Below are positions 55,694-64,000 of a stretch of DNA of 64,000 bases, piece by piece. The notes below the pieces were generated by a model. The model worked only from the letters and a program-made list of their open reading frames with translations, ran no database searches and was not told the origin of the DNA. A program made the translations under genes and the position numbers. Each line of letters starts with the position of its first letter. Positions within the stretch are counted from its first letter, which is position 1. This stretch comes from Candidatus Omnitrophota bacterium (GTDB lineage: Bacteria; Hinthialibacterota; Hinthialibacteria; Hinthialibacterales; JAKPRU01): NCBI GenBank assembly GCA_029570205.1, contig JAKQSI010000088.1, positions 1-64,000 of the forward strand. Direction: 5' to 3'.

Positions 55694-56752
55694 TCAATAG
55701 GTTCCATATTGCAGAACCACCTTGATTACGTGTTTGTACTGCTCGAAACTTACATCGTCCGGGACGGAGTGGTCCGAGTGGTAGATATATCCCCCGCCTT
55801 TCATGGCAAAGGGGATCTTTGTTTTGATTTCCTGCTCAATCACGGATGGATCGGGATTAGACATTGCGCGGGCGTCGATTCCGCCCATGAAGCATAGTGT
55901 TTCTCCGTAGTCTTTCTTTAACTGAATCAAATCCATCCCGGCCTTCGACTCCAGCGGCTGCAGGCCGTCGAATCCTGCTTCGATCAGTTGGGGAACCAGT
56001 TCGCTTACTCGTCCGCAGCTGTGCAGAAGAACCGGCAATCCTGCGGCGTGGAAAAAATCGCAGATCCGTTTGTGCAGCGGAAGCAGAAGGCTGCGATAGG
56101 TTTGTGGAGAGAACAGGGAGGCATTGCGGTATCCCATATCGTCATACAAGAAAGCGCCGTCGAACTTGAATCCGCCTGCCATCATTTCCTCCGCGCAGGC
56201 GATATTCAGGTCGATCCCGACCTCGAACATATCGAACACCCATTTGGGATCGTCCAGCATAGCCATCAGCAGATTCACGGAGCCGACAATTCCCTGGGTC
56301 CGGTCGTATCCGATCGGAGCGCTGTAGGCGCACCATCGTCCGGCCTCGTGTTCTTTACGATTCCGGGTTAAATCGTTCTCCCAATCGATCCGATCTCTTG
56401 CCATGGCCATGCGAGGCCGGTGTTCCTCCCAGTCCTCCCGAGAGGTAATGGTGAAACCGATCATTTGCGGCGTGGAGGTAGCATGTTTCCAGTTTCGAAG
56501 CAGGGCGCCGTTCTTATTGCGTTGGACAATATATTCGTCTGTTTCCTCGACGGTTTCCTCCGGGAGTCGGAAAGTAGTGTCCGCGCCGAAGCCTGCCATT
56601 TCATAGTGAAAGTATTCCTCCGGTTCGACATTTTCCGGAAGCCCTTCTTTGTGCCAGCGGACAACCGTGGTTTCCCAGGGTGCGTCCTGGATGGCGACAC
56701 GATCCGGTTCGCGATGTTGCAGGGTCAGACCGATCCGTTCCCGTGAATTCAT
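55694..56752 (-). CDS. Uroporphyrinogen decarboxylase (URO-D) family protein
   Basis: 352 aa. REPDRVAIQD at the start, FLYDDMGYRNASLFSP, the zinc-type His/Cys LLHSCGRVSELV, and GGIDARAM are the pattern of the URO-D superfamily branch that includes MtaA/CmuA methyltransferases. Heme synthesis is unlikely because the N-terminal Arg signature of HemE is missing and the neighbour is a glycosidase. URO-D-like genes beside glycosidases are frequent in Lentisphaerae, Planctomycetes and related groups. Substrate unknown. Confidence 0.83.
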   Translation of the reverse strand: MNSRERIGLTLQHREPDRVAIQDAPWETTVVRWHKEGLPENVEPEEYFHYEMAGFGADTTFRLPEETVEETDEYIVQRNKNGALLRNWKHATSTPQMIGFTITSREDWEEHRPRMAMARDRIDWENDLTRNRKEHEAGRWCAYSAPIGYDRTQGIVGSVNLLMAMLDDPKWVFDMFEVGIDLNIACAEEMMAGGFKFDGAFLYDDMGYRNASLFSPQTYRSLLLPLHKRICDFFHAAGLPVLLHSCGRVSELVPQLIEAGFDGLQPLESKAGMDLIQLKKDYGETLCFMGGIDARAMSNPDPSVIEQEIKTKIPFAMKGGGYIYHSDHSVPDDVSFEQYKHVIKVVLQYGTY

Positions 56753-56892
56753 CCTGTGCTCCTGTTACAACGATTGTGCCCCCCCGACGACAAAAACCTG
56801 ATTATAGGTCGTGAAGGGATTGCATTCCAGGACAACACAGGGAACAAGAGAAGCGTAGATGGGAAAGACGACTTGGCGAAATCCTCGCAGAA

Positions 56893-59800
56893 TCAGTTTT
56901 CATACCGCAGGCTTTGCCTGTCCCAGAACCAGGAGGGGTCCTGAACGGCATGAACGGTGATATCATCGATGGCCAGGGTAGCCGCGTCCTTTACCAGGCC
57001 GGGAACCGCGCCGGGGAGATACCGATTCTGCAGAAGCAGGACGGGGTTGACCCCAGCCGGAACGCGAAAGTCGCCGGTTACCGAAACCTTGACCCAGTCG
57101 CCGTTGCGAGGAAGGTTGTCGTTGCTCATGTAGGTCACCGCTGTGTGCAGGCCGTTTGTCATCGCGATGGCAAAGTATCCTTGTCCGTTTTTCACGGCCT
57201 TAACGTAACACTGCGCGGTGATGGTATGTGGAAATGCAATGCCGGGGAGCGGAAGCGGTCCCGCCAGGACTCGCACATATCCGAGAGGATCGGTCAAGTT
57301 CAGGATCATTGACTGTGCCCGCCCACCGGCAAACAGATCATGGTTGTACAGCAGAGTGAGATAGGCCTCGCCGCCGCTCGTATTTGTGGGGTCGATCTGT
57401 ACCATGTCTCCCAATCCCAGCAGGGTGGACTCAAAGGTTCCGTCGAACGGCCCCGTGTTGATTTCGGTCTTACCCAGAGCGCGATCCATTTTCCGTACGC
57501 TCCGGCAGACACGGATGTTGTCGATGTAGACATACGCGGTTCCACGCGCGTAGGTTCTGGCCGAAATCTGGATTACTCCCTGCAGGAGATCCGTGGGGCT
57601 GTCATAAGTACTCGAGACAAGCTGATATTGCCCGCCGCCTTGAATCTCGTCGGCGGTAATTGTATTGATGGAAAGGTTGGAACTGTCGGCAAACAATCCG
57701 ATCGAAATATCGGGCAGATCGCGGGGTTCAACAGGATTCTCGGCCGCGAAGTACCCCTGAATCGTAACCGTACCCTGGCCGGTCTCGATATACGGTGTCA
57801 TCAGGAGGACATTCTTTCCGGGAGCGACCGTGACCAGCAATCCGTGACCATCCGTGGCCGACGGATCCAGGGATACAGGAATATCGCCCAAACGAGCCGC
57901 TCCGCCACCGCTCAAGCCGACCATCCAGGACGTCGATCCGAGCGCCAGCGCGGAAAAATCGTAGTCTTCCTCCGCATCGCCGCCGATCGGCGGAATGCAG
58001 GAGGATACATAAATCACGGCTCCATCCCGGTCTTTCCAATTGTTCATTCGATAGGCTCGGAGGCTGACGGGAACCGGGTCTTTCACCAGTCCCCCGGGAA
58101 ATGTGCTGAAGAAATAGGTTTGACCACGCGCCACATTCGCGGCTTCCAGCCCCCGACCGATTGTAAACGTTGCAGAAAATGGAATATCCGCGGCATACAC
58201 GCCTTTCGGGAGCATCTGGTTGTACATCGAATACGGCGTAATGAAACAATAATCCTCCAATAAGGGCGCGGGATCTTTTATGAAGGGATCGATCATAAAT
58301 GTAGATGTTTTTACAACCACTTCATCGCTCGCGGAGAATACCCCATCAGTAGCCCTGAAAATAATGGAGCCTTCCGCCGGGGTTGCGGCCGCACGGACGG
58401 AGACCACATTCTGATCGTTAATGGTGAGATCACGAACCGCTCCCTTTATTTCATAAGTCCAATTCACTCCCGCCTGACCGGAATCCCGATCCACAACATA
58501 GTCATCCAGATCGAGCGCGGCGGTCAGGTCTTCGCCGACGATCAGTCGCAGGTCGGGTATATTGCGAATCTCCGGGGCCAGCAGCAATGCCACCCAAACG
58601 GGTGTATTGGTTTGCGGTTCGGTTCCGGTATCCGTTGTCAAATTGGAGAGGCGAATGGTAACAAGGTGTTCGCCCTTCTGGAAAAGGCTGGTGACATTTT
58701 CCGCCGGTCGGACGGGATTGGCGGCGCTGAATGTAACGGTTGCGTTTGCGACGGTTCCGTCCGGTCTTTGTACGTCCAACGCAAGCGTATCATTAATCGA
58801 CAGGGGGCCGCTGCCGTTCTCCGTAGAGGAAAGAACCACGCGAACCGTTCCCTGTTTCGGTTCCACCGGAATGTATACCCGGTTCGTATTGGTGTAGTAG
58901 ATCCCTGTTCGGCCCGGAGTGATACCGGGAGCGAGCTGATTCACCGGCAGCGGTGTAGGGGTATTCGTCGGCGTATTGGACGGTCGTGGGGTCGGTGTCC
59001 AGGTCGCTGTCGGTGTGGGAGTTCGTGTCGAGGTCGGGGTTTGTGTCGGAGTCTGGGAGAGATCGCGAAGCGTTACTTCCCGAATCCGGTGGTTTAGAGA
59101 ATCCACAACCAGAAAACTATCCTGGCTGTACAGTACCAGTCCGACCGGATTATTGAGCCAAGCCAGGAGCGCCGGTCCGCCATCGCCGAAATAGCCGTTT
59201 TTACCGATTCCGGCAATGGTTTCAATGATTCCGTCCTGGTCCACGCGGCGGATGCGGTGGTTTTTGTAATCACTGATGAGGATATTTCCGCGATCATCGA
59301 TCAACACATCCTGCGGATAGGTCATCTTGGCTTGTGTTGCCGGTCCGCCATCTCCCGAAAATCCGTTTTGTTGACCGATTCCGGCGATGGTTGTAATGAT
59401 TCCATTTGTGTCGACTTTGCGGACGACACTATTGAATTGGTCCACGATATAGATGTTGCCCAGGCGGTCCAGATCGATGCCGGACGGGTAAAGAAGCAAT
59501 GCTTCGGTGGCCGGTCCCCCGTCTCCCGCGTAGCCGAACTCAGTACCTCCGACACCGGCGATGGTCCGCACCATGCCGGAGGTATCCACAACGCGGATGC
59601 GGAAATTGGAACTGTCTACCACGTACACATTTCCGGTTGCATCCACCGTGAGGTCGGCGGGCATTTTGAACAAAGCTTCCGTGGCGGGGACAACCTCGCC
59701 ACCGACACCCGCGAAGCGACCGATACCCGCAAAGGTGGTGATAATGCCGTTTCGGTCAACTTTTCGGATGCAGTGATTATCGGTATCCGCGATGAGAATG

Positions 59801-60210
59801 GAGCCGTCTGCCAGCGCGGCGACGCCTTTCGGTTTGTTGAGCGAGGCATCGGTCGCGGGTCCGCCGTCACCGGAAAACGAGGGGAGTCCGTTGCCCGCGA
59901 AGGTACTCACAATACCCCTGCGGTCGATCCGGCGAATACGGTTGTTGTCGCGATCTGTAATAAAAATATTCCCGTCGGGATCAACAGCGGCGTTCCAGGG
60001 GGTGTTGAAACGGGCCTCGACTGCCGGGGAGCCATCCCCTGCGAATCCGGCGACGCCCGAACCGGCGAAATTCAATATAGAATAAGAATTGGGCGCCTGG
60101 CCGGAGGCAACATGGGCCGCCCAGAGAAGGAAAAGAATTGTGAGGAATGCGATGATGACAGAGTGTATCCGCGAACGGGGCTGACATTGGGGGTGGGCGG
60201 CGGCGTACAT
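56893..60210 (-). CDS. Secreted six-bladed NHL propeller protein with Thr/Pro linker
   Basis: 1105 aa from the ATG at 60210 (AGGAG upstream). Signal peptide (IIAFLTILFLLWAAHVASG). Six NHL blades of about 55 residues with the phrase FSGDGGPAT and DxxNHRIRRVD, a complete propeller (about 45-395). Then a TPTPTATWTPTPRPSNTPT linker, a beta domain, a cadherin-like domain (about 600-660), and a C-terminal domain with carbohydrate-binding style strands. Shares its linker type with the beta-helix protein at 44153. Probably exported to the surface; the ligand is unknown. Confidence 0.88.
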   Translation of the reverse strand: MYAAAHPQCQPRSRIHSVIIAFLTILFLLWAAHVASGQAPNSYSILNFAGSGVAGFAGDGSPAVEARFNTPWNAAVDPDGNIFITDRDNNRIRRIDRRGIVSTFAGNGLPSFSGDGGPATDASLNKPKGVAALADGSILIADTDNHCIRKVDRNGIITTFAGIGRFAGVGGEVVPATEALFKMPADLTVDATGNVYVVDSSNFRIRVVDTSGMVRTIAGVGGTEFGYAGDGGPATEALLLYPSGIDLDRLGNIYIVDQFNSVVRKVDTNGIITTIAGIGQQNGFSGDGGPATQAKMTYPQDVLIDDRGNILISDYKNHRIRRVDQDGIIETIAGIGKNGYFGDGGPALLAWLNNPVGLVLYSQDSFLVVDSLNHRIREVTLRDLSQTPTQTPTSTRTPTPTATWTPTPRPSNTPTNTPTPLPVNQLAPGITPGRTGIYYTNTNRVYIPVEPKQGTVRVVLSSTENGSGPLSINDTLALDVQRPDGTVANATVTFSAANPVRPAENVTSLFQKGEHLVTIRLSNLTTDTGTEPQTNTPVWVALLLAPEIRNIPDLRLIVGEDLTAALDLDDYVVDRDSGQAGVNWTYEIKGAVRDLTINDQNVVSVRAAATPAEGSIIFRATDGVFSASDEVVVKTSTFMIDPFIKDPAPLLEDYCFITPYSMYNQMLPKGVYAADIPFSATFTIGRGLEAANVARGQTYFFSTFPGGLVKDPVPVSLRAYRMNNWKDRDGAVIYVSSCIPPIGGDAEEDYDFSALALGSTSWMVGLSGGGAARLGDIPVSLDPSATDGHGLLVTVAPGKNVLLMTPYIETGQGTVTIQGYFAAENPVEPRDLPDISIGLFADSSNLSINTITADEIQGGGQYQLVSSTYDSPTDLLQGVIQISARTYARGTAYVYIDNIRVCRSVRKMDRALGKTEINTGPFDGTFESTLLGLGDMVQIDPTNTSGGEAYLTLLYNHDLFAGGRAQSMILNLTDPLGYVRVLAGPLPLPGIAFPHTITAQCYVKAVKNGQGYFAIAMTNGLHTAVTYMSNDNLPRNGDWVKVSVTGDFRVPAGVNPVLLLQNRYLPGAVPGLVKDAATLAIDDITVHAVQDPSWFWDRQSLRYEN

Positions 60211-60475
60211 GCGCGTGTCTCCTGCACAGGATTTCACCCCGTCCCTGGGCGGCGGGAGCCACCCCACCGGCCATTGCCGCGCCCCGATATAGCGGCCTCA
60301 AAGAGCAGTCCAATACAAAACAAGTATGCGGCGTCCCACATACTTTCTACGATTATCGTCCGGATCTCAAGGACCTTTAGGTTTCGAGAAAGCCAAAAAA
60401 CGGCAGGAACGGTTCTTGTTGTCGGCCATGGCCTGGGTATTCCTTTTAGATTGGACGACTTAGAATACCCTCACC

Positions 60476-61087
60476 ATGGGAATCGAACCTCACAACGTGG
60501 AAGATCACCTGACGGAATATCTGATTCGGCTTGCCGGTGTGGCCGAGTGTCGCGATCCCGATGTTCCGGTCCATCTGCGTCGGATCAGCTTGTGCAGCCG
60601 GATCATGACCCGGCATATCGGCTGGATGGAACACCAGGTTACGATGATCGGGTACGCCGCTCTGGCGCATGACATCGGCAAGATCGCCGTGCCGGAAGCG
60701 GTTCTGCTCAAGCCGGGGCCGCTGACACCGGAGGAATACGAGATCTCGAAACGGCATACCACTGTCGGCGCGGAGATCCTGGGGGATTCGGATGTCCCGT
60801 TGGTTCGCATGGCGGCGCGGATTGCGTTGAGTCATCATGAACGGTGGGATGGAGCGGGATACCCATCGGGGCTTCAGGGCGAAAAAATCCCCCTGGAAGC
60901 GCGGATTGTCTCGGTGATTGATGTGTTCGACGCCCTGGTTGGGAGTCGATGCTACAAGGAACCTATCCGCATCGACCGAAGTATTCAGATCCTTCGCGAG
61001 AATTCCGGGATGCATTTTGATCCGGCCATCGTCGGCTTCTTCGTCGAATGCCTGGACGAAATTCTGCATGTTTACCGGACGGGGTGA
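60476..61087 (+). CDS. Stand-alone HD-GYP domain protein
   Basis: 203 aa. Probable cyclic di-GMP phosphodiesterase. AHDIGKIAVPEAVLLKPG, the His in KRHTTVGAEIL, then SHHERWDGAGYPSGLQGEKI with the GYP motif, and ARIVSVIDVFDAL. All metal-binding residues are present. It lacks the receiver domain usual in RpfG-type proteins. Divergent from the NHL protein gene. Confidence 0.9.
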   Translation: MGIEPHNVEDHLTEYLIRLAGVAECRDPDVPVHLRRISLCSRIMTRHIGWMEHQVTMIGYAALAHDIGKIAVPEAVLLKPGPLTPEEYEISKRHTTVGAEILGDSDVPLVRMAARIALSHHERWDGAGYPSGLQGEKIPLEARIVSVIDVFDALVGSRCYKEPIRIDRSIQILRENSGMHFDPAIVGFFVECLDEILHVYRTG

Positions 61088-61145
61088 GGCGATTGGCGAT
61101 TGTGGGCAGATTGCAGAACTCCTTACGCGTATGTATACCCCCAGG

Positions 61146-61318
61146 AATGTGTCAAGTACAATGAGACAGCTCCGTTTGGAAATCAGTGAGTTTTGCTTGT
61201 GTTCAACTTCTCCGGTCCGGAGGGTTGATCCAGACCGTTCAATGGACGTTTCCACCCGGTGCAGACGCGATTTCAGGCAGGTCACCCGGCTGCGCAAGCG
61301 TGTCAGATAAACAATCCG
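61146..61318 (-). pseudogene. Remnant of IS3-type orfA, copy 2
   Basis: Minus-strand reading gives LTRLRSRVTCLKSRLHRVET then SIERSGSTLRTGEVEHKQ, matching the other copy (6868-7196), which reads RLRTQVACPERCAHQAET then IIERSGSTLRT. The match continues without gaps for about 90 bases after that point, to the GACAC/GGCAC end. Shorter than copy 1, since the N-terminal part is missing. Confidence 0.65.
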
Positions 61319-61325
61319 GCCTTGT

Positions 61326-62648
61326 TTACCATGTGGCCCTGGCCAAACGCTCGTTGATGCGTGCCGATTCTCTTTTCAAAATCTCGCGCAATTGATCTTT
61401 GGTTAATGATGAACCGCCCTTCTCCTGGACCGGTAGCAGTACGTTACGCATTACACTTTCCAGGTAACGATATTCCGGGACACAGGGACGCGCCACCGCC
61501 CACTCATACTCTTCCACAAAGGTTCGCAGGTGCGGATGCTTTTTGAGATAGGCATCGAACCGCTCCCCTGTGCGGATGGAGTTGCGGATCGGCAGATGCT
61601 GGATTTCCTCTACCGTGTCGAAGTAGACCTCTTCGGTCATCAGGTACTCGATTATTTTCCAGGCGGCATCCTGCCGGCTCTTGTCGGACTCGGCAGAGAT
61701 ACAGAATCCGTATGCGGCATCGCTGTGGCCGTATGTATTGACATGAATCCGTCCCGCGGGAACCGGAGCCACCTCGTAGTTCAGATGACTATACATCCCA
61801 TAAGTTCCATCCGGTGTGCTCATTTTCATGCCGGTATCGCCACGCTCGAAATCCGCGTGCGGCGGGGAGAACGCCAGCAGACGACGGTACAGGTCCAGGG
61901 ATTCGACACCCAGGTCGCTGTCGAGCAGCACACGCTTATTTTGCATATCTATAAAAGGTAATCCCATGCCGATCACTTGTAACGGATATTGAAAAGAGCA
62001 CTGTTGATAGCCGAAACGGTCGAGTGTTCCGTCGCCGTTTGTATCGCGTGTCATTTGCTGGGCGAAGGAAAGTGTTTCCTCCCATGTTGCCGGCAGCCGT
62101 TCGAGTCCGGCGGCACGGAACAAGTCCCTGTTACAGAATAAGCCGTAAGTATCCGCGATCAGGGGAATCCCCCAGAGTTTCCCGCGATATGTCCCGGTGT
62201 CCAGCGCTTTGCCGTAACGACTGCGGTGGAAATCATCGCGCTTGAGAGCAGTCGAGGAATCCAGGTACTCATCCAGGGGAATAATCAATCCGGCATCCGC
62301 GGCGTGCGCCCAGCCGGTCGAGCGACCATAGTAGATATCCGCCGGCCCGCCCTCCGTGTACCAGAAGGGAACTTCCTCAAGATGTTTGACCTCATACTCC
62401 CAATCCAGATCCCCATTCAGGAACTGCATTGTGACGTGAATATCGTCACGGGAAGTATTGAATTGCTCGACTGTTCGCTCGACGGATTCTCCGAGCGGCA
62501 CTTCATGGCGCAACGAAACGGCTGTCTGTTTTCGCGCCGTCACACCGCCGGAACGCGCGCAGGAGGAACCGACCAGGCCCGCGGCGCTCACGGCGGCCAG
62601 ACTCAGAAACGCCCTTCTCGACTGTACCCTTTCTTGCTTACCGGTCAT
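61326..62648 (-). CDS. Extracellular solute-binding protein (sugar ABC type)
   Basis: 440 aa. Begins with a twin-arginine-like RRAFLSLAAVSAAG leader and a Cys at residue 30 (VGSSCA), a weak lipobox. Body is a family-1 (MalE-like) binding protein: SVERTVEQFNTSR, IPLIADTYGLFCNRDLFRAAG, ATWEETLSFAQQM, and the hinge region AAWKIIEYLM. Follows the second binding protein by 51 bases. No permease or ATPase gene is present, so it must pair with a distant transporter. Confidence 0.85.
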   Translation of the reverse strand: MTGKQERVQSRRAFLSLAAVSAAGLVGSSCARSGGVTARKQTAVSLRHEVPLGESVERTVEQFNTSRDDIHVTMQFLNGDLDWEYEVKHLEEVPFWYTEGGPADIYYGRSTGWAHAADAGLIIPLDEYLDSSTALKRDDFHRSRYGKALDTGTYRGKLWGIPLIADTYGLFCNRDLFRAAGLERLPATWEETLSFAQQMTRDTNGDGTLDRFGYQQCSFQYPLQVIGMGLPFIDMQNKRVLLDSDLGVESLDLYRRLLAFSPPHADFERGDTGMKMSTPDGTYGMYSHLNYEVAPVPAGRIHVNTYGHSDAAYGFCISAESDKSRQDAAWKIIEYLMTEEVYFDTVEEIQHLPIRNSIRTGERFDAYLKKHPHLRTFVEEYEWAVARPCVPEYRYLESVMRNVLLPVQEKGGSSLTKDQLREILKRESARINERLARATW

Positions 62649-62699
62649 CTCTCTATCTTTTCTCCTTTCGAAATTGATCGTTTGGACGAATTTGAACGG

Positions 62700-63626
62700 T
62701 CATGGCTGATAGAACTGCTGTGCATTCTCTTTAGTAATGACAGGCGTATCCAGGGAGATGTTTTTCTCGACTGTTTCGCTGTTGAGGATTTTTGCCGCGA
62801 TCTGCACGGCTTCCCTGCCGCAGTTCGGATAATAGAAGGTCGCGGTCAGGATGCCATCCAGGACCATTTTCGCACCGCCGTCCGGTCCCGGCAGACCATC
62901 CACGCCGATGAACAGAATGTCTTTCTCCCGTCCGACATTTTTCGCCGCCAGGTAGGCTCCCATGGCCATGGGGTCGTTGTGTGCATAGACCAGGTCAATA
63001 TCCTCATTTGCCTGAAGGACGGAGGGGAACTGCTGATTGGCCTCATCGCGCAACCAGCGAGCCTCAAATTCGGCGATGATTTTTATGTCAGGATACCGCG
63101 CAAGGACCTCACGCATGGGGAGACTGCGATCAATTGCGGGAGGCGACCCCGCGAGGCCCTTGATTTCGACAATGTTCCCTTTCCCCTGGAGAACTTCCGC
63201 GATGAATTCGCCCGCTTTGCGACCGATTTCTTTGTTGTCTCCACCCACAAAACAAGTGTAGGAATCGCCTACAATTGCCCGGTCAATGACCACCACCGGA
63301 ATGCCGGAGTTATAGACCTCTCGGACCGCCGGGGTCAGCGGAGCAGCCTCATTGGGAGAGACCATCAGCAAGTCGATTTTCTGGGTCAGGAAACTACGGA
63401 TCTGGGAGACCTGTTCATCGTTATCCTGGTGCGCATCGGCATAGATGATTTTCAAGTCGGGGTGGTTAGCGGCTTCTTTCTGCACGGCGGCATTCATCGC
63501 CTGACGCCAGGGTTCCGCAAGATTGCATTGAGAGAATCCCACGAGGTATTTATATTCTTCTTTCGCGCCGCAGGAGGCGAGCAGAAAACAGAGCGACAGC
63601 GCTCCAAGAATCCGCAATCGATTCAT
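62700..63626 (-). CDS. RbsB-like periplasmic sugar-binding lipoprotein
   Basis: 308 aa. Lipoprotein signal LSLCFLLASCGA (lipobox LASC). Two-lobe type 1 binding protein: VGFSQCNLAEPWRQAMN, DAHQDNDEQVSQIRSFL, VVVIDRAIVGD, and YAHNDPMAMGAYLAAK. Similar to ribose- and galactose-type binding proteins. Upstream of the other binding protein and likely co-transcribed. No permease in the window. Confidence 0.9.
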   Translation of the reverse strand: MNRLRILGALSLCFLLASCGAKEEYKYLVGFSQCNLAEPWRQAMNAAVQKEAANHPDLKIIYADAHQDNDEQVSQIRSFLTQKIDLLMVSPNEAAPLTPAVREVYNSGIPVVVIDRAIVGDSYTCFVGGDNKEIGRKAGEFIAEVLQGKGNIVEIKGLAGSPPAIDRSLPMREVLARYPDIKIIAEFEARWLRDEANQQFPSVLQANEDIDLVYAHNDPMAMGAYLAAKNVGREKDILFIGVDGLPGPDGGAKMVLDGILTATFYYPNCGREAVQIAAKILNSETVEKNISLDTPVITKENAQQFYQP

Positions 63627-63770
63627 TTTTGTGCTCCTGACTGAGAGAAATATCGCATTGTATCCTCAGATGAGCGGGGCTTGAAAGGGGATGGGATGGG
63701 ACGGATAGAACAAATGAAACCCACAGAGAGTCCGAAGAAAGAAAATCTTGTTTTATGGGGGAGATGCTTT

Positions 63771-64000
63771 TCAGTGCATTGTGGAGGAGGAAGAATCTTT
63801 TTCGTTTTCGAGGAAGAATTCCTCCAGTTCCTTTTCCTCTTCCTCGCCGATCTCATCCGGCGACTCTTCATCTTCCAAGGCTTCGTTCAGAAAATCATCC
63901 AGCATTTCCTGTTGCTTTTCGACGATTTCGTTATAGATTTCCGCGGCTCCGTCAATCAAGAGTGCGGGGTCCTCTTTCGGAGACATTTCCGAAATCTGGC
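63771..64000 (-). CDS. C-terminal end of an acidic protein (runs off the window)
   Basis: The frame is open to the right edge; the ATG at 63986 may be internal, since QISE precedes it. Visible end: about 76 residues, very acidic (LEDEESPDEIGEEEEKELEE) with a helical part (IYNEIVEKQQEMLDDFLNE). No family recognised. Binding-protein genes follow on the same strand. Confidence 0.5.
   Translation of the reverse strand, partial: QISEMSPKEDPALLIDGAAEIYNEIVEKQQEMLDDFLNEALEDEESPDEIGEEEEKELEEFFLENEKDSSSSTMH

Noticed and set aside
55694-56752. Reading the URO-D gene as hemE
   Set aside because: The HemE N-terminal Arg signature is absent and no heme gene is nearby; the sequence fits the methyltransferase-like branch better.
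59257-60672. Plus-strand 471-aa open frame
   Set aside because: Antisense to the NHL repeats; no domain, and it runs across the HD-GYP start in another frame.

Overview
The window is about 64 kb of bacterial chromosome, moderately GC-rich by eye. It comes from a diderm with lipopolysaccharide: it carries bamA, a skp/ompH-like chaperone, lpxD, a fused lpxC-fabZ, lpxA, lolC and lolD, and a DsbD. It also has features more usual outside Proteobacteria: mcsA-mcsB-clpC, ThyX, a pseudopilin of the kind found in uncultivated diderm phyla, and very large secreted proteins with Thr/Pro-rich linkers. A candidate phylum such as Sumerlaeota or Hydrogenedentota, or a Planctomycetes-like lineage, would fit, but this is inference and the lineage is not proven.

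Layout. 1-10.2 kb: the 3' end of thyX, then an accessory island (about 0.5-7.3 kb), then two overlapping thymidylate-kinase-like genes, a small unknown gene and a ROK sugar kinase. The island holds a tight three-gene minus-strand operon: a dynamin-like GTPase with two membrane segments, a 612-aa protein of unknown function, and a membrane-anchored trypsin-like protease. It is bordered by a truncated DDE transposase gene and an IS3-type orfA remnant, and it separates thymidylate genes. This operon is my best candidate for an undescribed system (membrane stress or anti-phage). 10.2-24 kb: pseudopilin, fhs, an OPA-family transporter coupled to a Gfo/Idh/MocA oxidoreductase, ispA-dxs (isoprenoid precursors), a secreted unknown protein, uvrB, lolCD.

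24-40.5 kb: ilvE, then the arginine-phosphorylation proteolysis genes mcsA-mcsB-clpC, running into an outer-membrane and lipid A cluster: bamA (probably starting at CTG), skp, a divergent lpxD without its usual catalytic His, lpxC-fabZ, lpxA, a seven-bladed FG-GAP propeller protein and an ABC exporter with an Asp in place of the Walker B Glu. lpxB is not in the cluster. tgt, dsbD and recN follow on the minus strand.

44-64 kb: mainly minus-strand secreted and carbohydrate-related genes: a 1529-aa double beta-helix protein, a LuxR-type response regulator whose phosphoacceptor Asp is Ser, a PdxA-family dehydrogenase, an acidic unknown protein with a DUF1844 protein, a GH78-like glycosidase with a URO-D family methyltransferase-like protein, a six-blade NHL propeller protein, a stand-alone HD-GYP protein, two solute-binding proteins without permeases, and the end of an acidic gene that runs off the window. 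I saw no rRNA, tRNA or CRISPR array. Several families of short dispersed palindromes lie between genes, and a second copy of the IS3-type remnant lies at 61.15-61.3 kb.
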